Assembly (NCBI GenBank): GCA_021826605.1
Contig: JAKAZF010000002.1
Span: 1 to 26,543, forward strand
Source of the DNA: Planctomycetota bacterium
GTDB lineage: Bacteria; Planctomycetota; Phycisphaerae; WQYP01
Length of the DNA: 26,543 nucleotides
Direction of reading: 5' to 3'
Position numbers and translations under genes: made by a program. Shown here piece after piece: positions 17,081 through 24,901 of this stretch; position 1 is the stretch's first letter; the number at the start of each line of letters is the position of its first letter. The notes beneath the pieces were generated by a model. That model searched no databases and was not told where the DNA came from. It was given only the letters and a program-made list of their open reading frames with translations.

Positions 17081-18787
17081 ATGGAAAACAATGAAAAGCG
17101 GTCATCACGACAGGTTTCCCGGCGCAAGCTGCTAAAATCCGCCGGTCTGCTTGCCGGTGCGGCGGCACTGGGAAGCAATGTCCTATGGACACCGGAGGCC
17201 GAAGCCGCACCGTCCTGGTGTTTGCCGGGTGCCACTGTTGCAATGGATTTTGAAAACAACCGCTATTTCGGTGCGAGCCTGAACGACTTGAAGATAGACA
17301 ACGCCACCGGCGGTTATGCGGAAGATAGCGCGGGGCTGTTGCATCAATTCGGCCCCAACACGTTGCGACGGACGACTCTTGGACTGCTGGTGGAATCGGC
17401 GCAAAGTAATTTGGCGTTGTGGTCACGGGAATTGGCTAATCCGATCTGGGTAAAGACCAATCTCAAAGTTCAGAATGCGCCCGTCGGTGCGGATGGCAAA
17501 GCCGGTGCGGGATGCCGCCTCACAGCAACGGCCAATAATGCCACGATTGTCCAACCCATTCCGAACGCCACCAAAACGATGTACGGCGGCAAAAATAAGG
17601 ACGGCGTGGTTGGAATAGGTGGATGCCACTCGGTGTGCTACATCAAACGCGTTAAGGGAAGCGGCCCGGTGTATATTTCGGAGAGTCCGTCCTTTAATGC
17701 CTTTGTGGATGTCAGCGGGTGGCTGAATCCCAATGGATATACACAGATTAACCTGCGCTATAATGCCATTCCAACATCCAAAATGGGTATCAAGCTGGGA
17801 ACTGCGGGGGATTGCGTTGATGTGGACATGATGCAATTTACTATTGAAGCCTCCCGTAATTGCATCGCCTCGTCTTCTGTCTATCCGGTAACAGACAAAA
17901 TCTTGTGGCGGCAGGCGGATATGGTGACAGTGAATCCGGAGAGCAAGCTGTATAAGGTATTGGCGGGAACGGAGGGAACTGTTTATGTGAAAACGCTTAA
18001 TCTACTGGGCCAAAGTTCAGCTTTTTACAGGTTTGGCACGAAGGCCTGTATTCGCCGATTTGGCGGTCGGCATGGAGGCGCTCCGCAGGGGGCCTTAAAT
18101 CCGGAGTTCGATGAGGCTGGATTTCGGCCAATCGAGACGTTTCTAGGCAGTAATGGCGACCGTCGATTGGCGAACTACGCCTGGGAAACGGTTGGGAACG
18201 ACAATGTGGAGAATCCGCAGTCAATTTTGAAGACGGGGGCGCTTGTGCGAACCGTGTTGACTTGGGGTAACGGAAAGGCGTCCGTTGTCGCCAACAATGG
18301 CCCCGTGGGCACAGGCCCCTGTTCGCGCACCAACGCTCATGGGACGCTCTATCTGGGATTCACGTTTGATGGCTCTGGTTTTATTACCAATACCCGGCAG
18401 CGCAATACTTTCATGTGTGATGGTTATATTCAGAACATAACATTTATCCCACACGTGCTCAAAGACTATGGCGTGTCGCTGACGGCCGGATCACAAGCCC
18501 GCCCAGTAGGAGCGCCTCCACCAAAAGTATCGTCGCTGATTTGCTGGACGGATATGTGGACGCATCGCACTTTTGTCGGATCGACGAAGGTGGCTTTCGA
18601 ATGCACCCTGTCAGGCGCGAAAATATATTACACTTTGGACGGCAGCGAACCTGACTCGTCCAAGATTTTATATACCAAGCCGTTCAAACTGACGGCCACC
18701 ACCACGGTGAAGGCGCGGGCGTTTAAGTCCGGCTGCAAACCCAGTGATTTATTCGATGTTGTATTTACTAAAAAGGCGGCGAAATAA
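17081..18787 (+). CDS. Tat-exported concanavalin-A-like protein with Fn3-associated tail, paralogue C
   Basis: A 568-residue protein. The leader is a strong Tat signal (QVSRRKLLKSAGLLAGAAALGS, cleavage near AEAA-PSW). Its body parallels paralogue A closely (APSWCLPGAT, DFENNRYFGASL, NTLRRTTLGLLVE, NLALWSRELANPIWVKTN, APVGADGKAGAG), then a LamG-like half (VRTVLTWGNGKASVVANNGPVG, YIQNITFIPHV). Residues about 490-568 add a domain absent from copies A and B: VAFECTLSGAKIYYTLDGSEPDSS ... TTTVKARAFKSG, the chitobiase/Fn3-associated C-terminal pattern with a YTLDGSEP core, often seen on secreted glycan-active proteins. Binding rather than catalysis is inferred. The start at 17081 is set by the AAAGG ten bases upstream. 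Confidence 0.8.
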   Translation: MENNEKRSSRQVSRRKLLKSAGLLAGAAALGSNVLWTPEAEAAPSWCLPGATVAMDFENNRYFGASLNDLKIDNATGGYAEDSAGLLHQFGPNTLRRTTLGLLVESAQSNLALWSRELANPIWVKTNLKVQNAPVGADGKAGAGCRLTATANNATIVQPIPNATKTMYGGKNKDGVVGIGGCHSVCYIKRVKGSGPVYISESPSFNAFVDVSGWLNPNGYTQINLRYNAIPTSKMGIKLGTAGDCVDVDMMQFTIEASRNCIASSSVYPVTDKILWRQADMVTVNPESKLYKVLAGTEGTVYVKTLNLLGQSSAFYRFGTKACIRRFGGRHGGAPQGALNPEFDEAGFRPIETFLGSNGDRRLANYAWETVGNDNVENPQSILKTGALVRTVLTWGNGKASVVANNGPVGTGPCSRTNAHGTLYLGFTFDGSGFITNTRQRNTFMCDGYIQNITFIPHVLKDYGVSLTAGSQARPVGAPPPKVSSLICWTDMWTHRTFVGSTKVAFECTLSGAKIYYTLDGSEPDSSKILYTKPFKLTATTTVKARAFKSGCKPSDLFDVVFTKKAAK

Positions 18788-18862
18788 ATACAAAGAAACG
18801 GGACTCTGGACATAAATCTGTCGCAATTGAATGAGTCCTATTTAAGAAAGGAAACAATACAA

Positions 18863-20914
18863 ATGGATAACATTGCAAGGAACATGGGTATGGTGAATTT
18901 TATTGATAAAGCCACGGCTTGTTCCCACGCGGTCACAGGCGGCAGTGGCACGCGACCTGGATTGGTCCAAGCCGGCATATCTGCCCCAAGATTGCGGCGT
19001 ATCATCGGCGATGCTGTCGAACGCGGTGCGGCGGGTCACGATGGATACATGGGTTTGGCGTTCATGCTATGTTTATTCCTGACCTTGCTGGGCTTTTCCG
19101 GTGGGCTGGCTATCGGTCAGGAACAGCCAAACAATCAACAGTCGAGGCTGCCCCGCGGTGCTGATGATCCAACCGGAACATATATCGCTCCACCACCGTA
19201 TGTATCAAATTATCAGCCGGTATTCATACAGAATTTTGCGGCGATGACCAGCCTGTCCCAGGCCAGGATCAGCCCCAACAACACAACTGGCAAGTATATA
19301 TGGATACCCAACCAAGGGAATCCGTCATACGATTACGGTCCGTGGGCCGCGCCTGCTGGGCCATACAAACCATTCAATATTAGCAATGGTTACTTGACCA
19401 TTCGCGCGCAACGGAACCATGCTCCGACGTTGAACCCGTGGAAGGGCTTCGGGGGTTTTACCACCGGATTTCTTGAGTCCGCCAACTTTTTTCAAAAATA
19501 TGGCTATTTTGTTGTATGCATGAAAACCCCTGGCGGAGATAATACTTGGCCGGCATTTTGGATGGCGGGCCGGCACTCCCCTAGCAGCAAGCATACTGCC
19601 GAAGTTGATGTCACCGAATCTTATGGCGCAGTCAATCCGGAGCAGGCGAATAATACGCATGAAGGGTGGATTCTGTGGGGGCCGCATCAAGGTGCCTTGC
19701 CATCGGGCGGACATTGGACCAAGGAACCCACCATGACCAGTCACTATAACACCTACGCTGTGGATATTGAGCCAACCGGATTGACTTGGTATTTTGATAA
19801 TAAGGAAATCTGGTCGCAGACCGCCAGACAATTGGGCCCCAAGGAAATGGCGGCGCTGAATTCTCGCATGTCAGTCATGGTAAATCTGGGGCTGCACGGC
19901 GATGCAAACGAAGATGGTACTCCGGACCCATCGGACTTGAAGGTGCGATATGTGGCTGTTTACGCCAGCCCCTACAGCCCCAATTATGTGTATGGCGCTA
20001 CGCAACCCAAGGGCTTGCGGGCTAAAGCCATCTCCGGCCATAAAATCAGCCTGAGTTGGAGCGCGCCATCGGGAAGCGTGAAAGGTTACAACGTATATCG
20101 TGGCACCGTATCCGGCGAGCAATCCGCTGAGCCTATTAATGCCGGCCTCATCACGACAAGGCATTATGTCAACGCGGGTGTTGCGCAGGGTACTACCTTT
20201 TACTACACAGTAAAGGGCGTCAGCGTTGGCGGTGTATCCAGTCCCGCAAGCAATCAGGTTGTGCTGTCATTGCCCGTAAAGTCTTCAATGCCCAATTCCA
20301 TCAGCGTACAATTTGTGGGGCCCGGCACGCCTTTGCGCTCCAGGCAGTTGGCGGGAGTGTCCATTATCGCTCAGAACCACTGGAACGCGATTGCCGGTAA
20401 CTCCTGGAACAAAAACATGCTGGTCAATAACACTGGCCATGCCAGTGGTGCCACACTAAGCGGCCATGCCAGCGGTACATACCATGGTGGATTGATCCAT
20501 GATGGCATCGCGGCGGATAATTCCCTCACGTCGGGGGAATTATTCAACTGGGGGACGCTGACCAGCGCTGTCCACGGTGGAAATGTTCTTACTTTTTCCA
20601 ATATTCCATATTCCCATTATGATGTCTATGTTACGGCATCAATTGACAAATCCGGGCGTGGAGAAACCATTGTTCTCATTCCCGGAGGCGGAAGCGCAAT
20701 GTACAGAAGTTTCGCCACGGAAAGTTCCAGCGGTGCCAGTGCCCCCTGGGTGCCCGCCACCAGTCATTGGAATGGAGTTGGCACGCCGCCCAAACTTTTG
20801 ATCGCAAACTACGCGGAATTTACCGGACTACACGCGCATACTTTCAAACTTACCTGGGGTGCCACTCCTCCGAATGGAGCGATTAACGGCGTGGAAATAG
20901 TTGAAAGTAAGTAG
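18863..20914 (+). CDS. Secreted GH16-FN3 multidomain protein
   Basis: A 683-residue protein. The GH16 domain (about residues 110-380) carries ExDxxE as Glu247-Val-Asp249-Val-Thr-Glu252 and a YFVVCMKTPGGDNTWPAFWMAG strand like other GH16s. An FN3 domain follows (about 385-475; GLRAKAISGHKISLSWSAPSGSVKGYNVYRG). The last 200 residues are a beta-sandwich with HWNAIAGNSWN and a short internal repeat (GHASG twice), of a type common at the ends of planctomycete and verrucomicrobial secreted proteins. No PEP-CTERM is present. The N-terminus is unusual: about 62 residues precede the only hydrophobic leader (MGLAFMLCLFLTLLGFSGGLAIGQ). The ATG at 18863 has a good AAAGG 11 bases upstream; the ATG at 19049, directly before the leader, lacks one. 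Confidence 0.8.
   Translation: MDNIARNMGMVNFIDKATACSHAVTGGSGTRPGLVQAGISAPRLRRIIGDAVERGAAGHDGYMGLAFMLCLFLTLLGFSGGLAIGQEQPNNQQSRLPRGADDPTGTYIAPPPYVSNYQPVFIQNFAAMTSLSQARISPNNTTGKYIWIPNQGNPSYDYGPWAAPAGPYKPFNISNGYLTIRAQRNHAPTLNPWKGFGGFTTGFLESANFFQKYGYFVVCMKTPGGDNTWPAFWMAGRHSPSSKHTAEVDVTESYGAVNPEQANNTHEGWILWGPHQGALPSGGHWTKEPTMTSHYNTYAVDIEPTGLTWYFDNKEIWSQTARQLGPKEMAALNSRMSVMVNLGLHGDANEDGTPDPSDLKVRYVAVYASPYSPNYVYGATQPKGLRAKAISGHKISLSWSAPSGSVKGYNVYRGTVSGEQSAEPINAGLITTRHYVNAGVAQGTTFYYTVKGVSVGGVSSPASNQVVLSLPVKSSMPNSISVQFVGPGTPLRSRQLAGVSIIAQNHWNAIAGNSWNKNMLVNNTGHASGATLSGHASGTYHGGLIHDGIAADNSLTSGELFNWGTLTSAVHGGNVLTFSNIPYSHYDVYVTASIDKSGRGETIVLIPGGGSAMYRSFATESSSGASAPWVPATSHWNGVGTPPKLLIANYAEFTGLHAHTFKLTWGATPPNGAINGVEIVESK
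20435..20476 (+). repeat. Short direct repeat encoding GHASG twice
   Basis: A 15-base unit occurs at 20435-20449 and, with one change, at 20462-20476, giving GHASG-ATLS-GHASG in the C-terminal domain of the GH16-FN3 protein. It is probably a local loop duplication. Confidence 0.45.
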
Positions 20915-20936
20915 CGCTGCATTGCCGGATCACCAA

Positions 20937-20957
20937 GCACGGTTTTCCAGACCGTGC
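20937..20957 (+). other. 7-bp hairpin between the GH16-FN3 and SGNH genes
   Basis: GCACGGT (20937-20943) pairs exactly with ACCGTGC (20951-20957) around TTTCCAG. No T-run follows, so it is a weak terminator at best; partial attenuation or mRNA protection before the last gene is possible. Confidence 0.4.
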
Positions 20958-21012
20958 GCGTGATTGAAAATGTGGTGCTGCTAAGGATTGTGATTATGGA
21001 AAGGACCATTTG

Positions 21013-21849
21013 ATGAAGACCAGTTACGTGGGAAGTTTGCTTTTCGCCACGGCAATTGGGGTGTCGCTGGCATTGTTTGGCCAGGCATGGTCGGCAACCC
21101 CGCCGGAAGCTTTATCGCCGCAGCAGCGGGCTGATGCGCCAGTCAGGGGATCCGTTTGGCTGGATAAAAATGGGAAACTGACCTGGCCGGGTGTCTTGCG
21201 CGAACAGAATATTAAGCGTGGACTCGCCGGCCCGATCGGGGTGCTGTTTTATGGTGATGCGCTGCCGCATGGATGGATATTCCGAAGGCATCTCGAGCAT
21301 GATTCCGGCAAGGAATTTTTCGCGCGGCAGAAGATGTATAAAAAATATTATGGGAAATGGCATCCAGCCAATTTTGCGCAGGGGGACGCTTCAACCCTGC
21401 AATTGCTCCAAAATGCAACTGACGGAGAATTTGACGGTATTTCCCCGAAAGTGGTGGTGTTGGAAGCTGGAGGTGACAGCCTCGCATCAAGCACTGCCAA
21501 GACCATACTCAGCGATGATACAAAAATCGTGGCTGCCATTCGTGCAAGAGAACCCCATACAAAAATTCTGATCGTCGGATTATTTCCGTTCGGACGGAAT
21601 CCAAAGGCGGCAGACGTCATTCGTGGACGGGCGAAGATCGCGTATGTTAACCAGGGATTGGCGAAACTTGATAATGGAACAACCATACGTTTTCTAAATC
21701 TCAATGCGAAATTCCTGCAATCCAATGGCGCGCCAATCAAAGGTGTATTTGCGAAGGGTTTCTATCTCAACGGCCTTTATCTCACCAATAAAGGATACAA
21801 GATCTGGGCGGAAGGGATGCAGCCGCTGCTGGCCGAGATGATGAAATAG
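21013..21849 (+). CDS. Secreted SGNH-fold pseudoenzyme
   Basis: A 278-residue protein with a Sec signal peptide (MKTSYVGSLLFATAIGVSLALFGQAWSA). The rest is a full-length relative of the SGNH domain at 8435, and 25 bases are identical between 21653-21677 and 9792-9816. Every catalytic block is altered. GDSL has become GDAL (Ala83 in place of the nucleophile). GGN has become GGD (Asp155). The DxxH block has become KGFYLNGLYLTNKGY, with the Asp and His replaced and about five residues inserted. The structural parts (PANFAQGD, DGEFDGISPKVVVL, GMQPLLAEMMK) are kept, and the frame is open throughout. A binding or structural role is inferred, with hydrolysis unlikely. It lacks the DUF4350-like part. 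AAGGA lies seven bases before the ATG. It is the last gene of the block. Confidence 0.85.
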   Translation: MKTSYVGSLLFATAIGVSLALFGQAWSATPPEALSPQQRADAPVRGSVWLDKNGKLTWPGVLREQNIKRGLAGPIGVLFYGDALPHGWIFRRHLEHDSGKEFFARQKMYKKYYGKWHPANFAQGDASTLQLLQNATDGEFDGISPKVVVLEAGGDSLASSTAKTILSDDTKIVAAIRAREPHTKILIVGLFPFGRNPKAADVIRGRAKIAYVNQGLAKLDNGTTIRFLNLNAKFLQSNGAPIKGVFAKGFYLNGLYLTNKGYKIWAEGMQPLLAEMMK

Positions 21850-22161
21850 TAGCCGCAACCAGTAAGAAAGGTGCGGTTGGTACTCTGGCGCAGCAAAAGT
21901 TCAGGAAGGCCCTCTCGAAAGCTACGCCCGGGGACACCATGGTACCCGCCTAATCTTAACATTCTGTTGTGACAAAGCGCCAGTTTGTTGGCTTGGAATC
22001 TGTCCTCTGCGTGGCCGCCGATACGTTTCAATTGTCCGCCCGCATCGCGAATATAAGCCGTATTTTCGTCGCCCGACAATGATGGCACTCCGGCATTTTT
22101 AATTTCTGACATTGGTGAATTTGTCAAAATGCGTGGTTTGGATATAATACGGTGCTCTCTG
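21850..22161. other. Intergenic region between the exported-protein block and tRNA-Glu
   Basis: No convincing gene or strong terminator. A minus-strand frame (22112 down to 21777, starting MSEIKNAGVPSLSGDENTAYIRDAGG) looks somewhat protein-like but lacks a ribosome binding site, overlaps the end of the SGNH gene and matches nothing I recognise; it may be a gene remnant. The tRNA promoter lies at the right edge. Confidence 0.5.
22121..22148 (+). promoter_or_regulatory. Sigma70-type promoter for tRNA-Glu
   Basis: TTGTCA (22121-22126) and a perfect TATAAT (22143-22148) are separated by 16 bases. The -10 box ends 13 bases before the tRNA, an ideal position. The efp gene 69 bases after the tRNA may be read from it too. 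Confidence 0.75.
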
Positions 22162-22234
22162 GCCCTCATCGTCTAGAGGCCTAGGACACGGGCTTTTCAC
22201 GCCTGTAACTGGGGTTCGAATCCCCATGAGGGCA
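22162..22234 (+). tRNA. tRNA-Glu (UUC anticodon)
   Basis: The 73-base sequence folds as a cloverleaf: acceptor GCCCTCA/TGAGGGC, D-arm with AGAGGCCTAGGAC, anticodon loop TTTTCAC with anticodon TTC, and a T-arm with GGTTCGAATCC. This is close to known bacterial tRNA-Glu. The discriminator base is A and the 3' CCA is not encoded. Confidence 0.97.
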
Positions 22235-22303
22235 GTTTGCGGTGGCCGAGCCGGCGCGGCCTGATGAAAAATGGCGGCGGCGTAATGGAATTTGAGGAAT
22301 TGA

Positions 22304-22870
22304 ATGTCAATAAAAGCCATTGATTTGCGGCGCGGTGTTGCGGTTGAATACAACAACAAACTGTATGTGGTTCATGATTTCGCCAAGGTATCCAAGGGCA
22401 ATTGGCGATCGTTTATGCAGGTCAAGCTCAAAGATACCCAGACCGGGAGCATCATTGAACAGCGATTCCGCGTGGATGATACGCTGGAACAGGCCTTCCT
22501 GGATCAGAAGCCCATGGAATATCTCTATTCCGACGCGACCACGCATTATTTCATGGACTTAAACGACTACGAACAGTTGGAGTTGTCCGGCGAGGTGGTC
22601 GGCGAGGCGGTCAAGTACCTCAAGCCCAATACTCAGGTGCAAATTACCATGTATCAGGGCAAACCATTTTCGGTGGAGCTGCCCAACACGGTGGAACTGG
22701 TAATTACCGACTGTCCGCCCAGCATTAAAGGTGCCACGGTCAGTAACGTGGGCAAGGACGCAACGCTGGAGACAGGCCTGATCATCAACGTTCCGGACTT
22801 TATTGCCCAGGGTACGATGGTGCGTGTGGATACCCGCACGGGTGAATATCTGGGCCGGGTGAATGATTAA
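22304..22870 (+). CDS. efp: Translation elongation factor P
   Basis: A 188-residue protein, the normal EF-P length, with three beta-barrel domains. EF-P binds stalled ribosomes and helps form bonds between consecutive prolines. The KOW-like N-domain (residues about 1-65), the middle OB domain (FRVDDTLEQAFLDQKPMEYLYSD) and the C-terminal OB domain (VTDCPP..., GTMVRVDTRTGEYLGRV) are all present. At the loop tip, where E. coli has the modified Lys34 (PGKGQAF), this protein reads KGNWRSF, placing Asn33 at the modification position, so lysylation or rhamnosylation as in E. coli or Pseudomonas is not expected here. GAGG lies seven bases before the ATG. It may be cotranscribed with tRNA-Glu. Confidence 0.95.
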   Translation: MSIKAIDLRRGVAVEYNNKLYVVHDFAKVSKGNWRSFMQVKLKDTQTGSIIEQRFRVDDTLEQAFLDQKPMEYLYSDATTHYFMDLNDYEQLELSGEVVGEAVKYLKPNTQVQITMYQGKPFSVELPNTVELVITDCPPSIKGATVSNVGKDATLETGLIINVPDFIAQGTMVRVDTRTGEYLGRVND

Positions 22871-22990
22871 TGGTACGCGCGACCGGCGGTGTGCGACATC
22901 GCGCAATTATTCCGAAGTCGGCGGCGGATCATGCGTCAACGTGTTCCGGGTACCGCTTCCCCGGCCAATGAAGCTTTCGAGAGCATATCC

Positions 22991-23977
22991 ATGACCGATC
23001 TTCCCCCAACACCTGCGCCGCCGCCGGAATCACGCAATAATCCACCCGCGCATTTTTCCAGGCCCAAGCCGCCGCCACTGCTCAAGCGTTTTCTTTTCCT
23101 GCTCGTGGAGCCTGAAAAATGGTCCGACGCTTCCATATACCCAACATCCGTAACATTTTGGCCGCTGGTCTGGGCGCTGGTCATCGGAGCATCGTGCATG
23201 GGATTTTCCATGTCCGCAAGTTCCATTCAACCGCTGAAGGCGTTCGCGGCAAGTTATGACAAGCACTATCTGCCCATGCTGCTGGATAAGGGGCAACTGT
23301 CAATTATCAAACCTGTGGGCAAGACCACACTGGTGCCGATGAATGTGCCAAACGCTTATGAGACGGTTATGGTGGACACCAGTTTGAGCGGCGCATCTGG
23401 ACTGGCAACCCATCCGCTGATCGCGCTATTTAACCGCACGGATCTGGTGTTGACGGGAACGCAAATGCGCCAGCCGATGGTGGTATTGCCGTTGTCACAA
23501 TTGCAGCAGGAAATGCTGTTGGCCAATGGCTCTATAAAAGCGGCTGCGATTAAAACAACATCGGTGGACAAACTGCCGCCGGTGCGGATTGATGCGCACA
23601 CGCTGCAGCAATTTTTCACCGCCATGGCCCCTGTCATTGTGTTGGTACTCGGCGGTCTGGCCAGCCTGGTATTTCTTGTGGGGTACCTGCTCTGGACACT
23701 GCTGATGATTTTTCTGACCGGATTTCTGGTGGTGGCGATCAACCGCAATATCGGAATGCCATTGAAAGCGGCCTGGCGGATTTCCATGGCGGTGATGATT
23801 CCGGTATTGGTACTGCGCGGACTATTGGCGGTGTTTAATCTGGTGCCGGCCATCAACGATACTCCCATGACTGATCAGATCATCTACATGGCCCCAATCG
23901 GTCTGGCGATATGGGCCGGAATACAGGCCAATCGCAAGTTTCGCAAGCCCGCCGGTGGACGGACTCGCCAGTTATGA
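22991..23977 (+). CDS. DUF1189-like membrane protein
   Basis: About 328 residues if started at the ATG 22991 (MTDLPPTPAPPPESRNN...). A proline-rich cytoplasmic segment is followed by a first membrane helix at about residues 55-78 (WPLVWALVIGASCMGF). A soluble stretch of about 130 residues comes next, then four helices between about 215 and 320 (APVIVLVLGGLASLVFLVGYLLW, LMIFLTGFLVVAI, ISMAVMIPVLVLRGLLAVF, IIYMAPIGLAIWAGI). This layout fits the DUF1189 family of uncharacterised membrane proteins. Frames open back to a GTG at 22889 and an ATG at 22931; no ribosome binding site is decisive. It lies 120 bases after efp on the same strand. The function is unknown. Confidence 0.65.
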   Translation: MTDLPPTPAPPPESRNNPPAHFSRPKPPPLLKRFLFLLVEPEKWSDASIYPTSVTFWPLVWALVIGASCMGFSMSASSIQPLKAFAASYDKHYLPMLLDKGQLSIIKPVGKTTLVPMNVPNAYETVMVDTSLSGASGLATHPLIALFNRTDLVLTGTQMRQPMVVLPLSQLQQEMLLANGSIKAAAIKTTSVDKLPPVRIDAHTLQQFFTAMAPVIVLVLGGLASLVFLVGYLLWTLLMIFLTGFLVVAINRNIGMPLKAAWRISMAVMIPVLVLRGLLAVFNLVPAINDTPMTDQIIYMAPIGLAIWAGIQANRKFRKPAGGRTRQL

Positions 23978-24033
23978 CGCGCGTGGCAATTAATCCGAAC
24001 CGTGGTGCCGGGAAGCCCCATCCCCCTTTTAGC

Positions 24034-24054
24034 CGCGCGTGCTTGCACCGCGCG
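24034..24054 (+). terminator. Possible weak terminator after the DUF1189-like gene
   Basis: CGCGCG (24034-24039) pairs with CGCGCG (24049-24054), with TGC/GCA able to pair inside the loop, followed by only CTTT. Too short a T-run for confidence. Confidence 0.25.
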
Positions 24055-24176
24055 CTTTACGCGGAAGTCGCCAGTGTTGAGAAAGTAGAAAGTAGACCTC
24101 AGGAGGCGCTGCATTGTTGGCGACAGCCTATCCTCTTGCGTTATCCGTAACTCGCATGAAGTGTCTGGTTTTGAAG

Positions 24177-24199
24177 CGCCCCGTCAAAGCATCGGGGCG
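24177..24199 (+). other. 7-bp GC hairpin upstream of riboflavin synthase
   Basis: CGCCCCG (24177-24183) pairs exactly with CGGGGCG (24193-24199) around nine bases. No T-run follows. It could be a terminator of upstream transcription or a leader element for the rib-pdx pair; it does not look like an FMN riboswitch, which is much larger. Confidence 0.35.
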
Positions 24200-24241
24200 T
24201 GAGGGCGGGAATTCGGTGCGGCAATCGGGTAAAATGAAGGC

Positions 24242-24901
24242 ATGTTTACAGGCCTCGTACAAGCGTTGGGAATAATTCAGGCGGTGATGGACACCCCCAC
24301 GGGCAGGCGTATCGTCGTCGATGCGTCGGCCATGGGGCCGACATCCTTTGAAATCGGTGACAGCATTGCCATTTCAGGCGTATGCCTAAGTATTGTCCGC
24401 ATTGAACCGGGGCAGCGGCTGGAATTTGACGCGGTGCGTGAAACCCTGGCGGTGACAACGCTTGGAACAAAAAACCCCGGCGATGCCGTTAATTTGGAAC
24501 AGTCCATGCGGGCGGGGGATTTGTTCGGCGGTCATTTTGTGCAGGGGCATGTGGATGCGGTAGCGCAAGTCATCAAGCTCCGGGCTGATCCGGCGGATTG
24601 GCGCATTTATTTTGCGCTTCCGGAATCGTGCCGCGATCTGATCGTGCCCAAAGGCAGCGTGGCGCTGGATGGTGTGAGCATGACCATTGCCTCGGTGGAA
24701 CGGGATTCTTTCAGCGTGGCGGTGATACCGCTGACCCGCGCCAATACAACGCTCGGATCGCTGGCCCCCGGCAGCCGGGTGAACATTGAAACGGACATAT
24801 TGACGCGCACCGTGGTTACCTATCTTAAAAATCTGGACGTTTCCGCGCCGGGACGCCCGCCGGCGCGTCCGACCTCCGGGATGATCGGAACGGTGCCATG
24901 A
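24242..24901 (+). CDS. ribE: Riboflavin synthase, alpha subunit
   Basis: A 219-residue protein. It converts two 6,7-dimethyl-8-ribityllumazine molecules to riboflavin plus a pyrimidine. It has the internally duplicated lumazine-binding fold. The first half has MFTGLVQALG at the N-terminus and DSIAISGVCLSIV, and the second half has GDLFGGHFVQGHVDAVA, KGSVALDGVSMTI and IPLTRANTTLG. The MFTGL start fixes the ATG at 24242. A Pro-rich tail (APGRPPARPTSG) follows the fold. The stop overlaps the pdxA start by four bases (ATGA), so the two are translationally coupled. The gene is called ribE or ribC in different organisms. Confidence 0.95.
   Translation: MFTGLVQALGIIQAVMDTPTGRRIVVDASAMGPTSFEIGDSIAISGVCLSIVRIEPGQRLEFDAVRETLAVTTLGTKNPGDAVNLEQSMRAGDLFGGHFVQGHVDAVAQVIKLRADPADWRIYFALPESCRDLIVPKGSVALDGVSMTIASVERDSFSVAVIPLTRANTTLGSLAPGSRVNIETDILTRTVVTYLKNLDVSAPGRPPARPTSGMIGTVP

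Noticed and set aside
24121..24241. FMN riboswitch upstream of riboflavin synthase
   Set aside because: The 120-base region lacks the conserved multi-stem RFN motif; only one simple hairpin is present.
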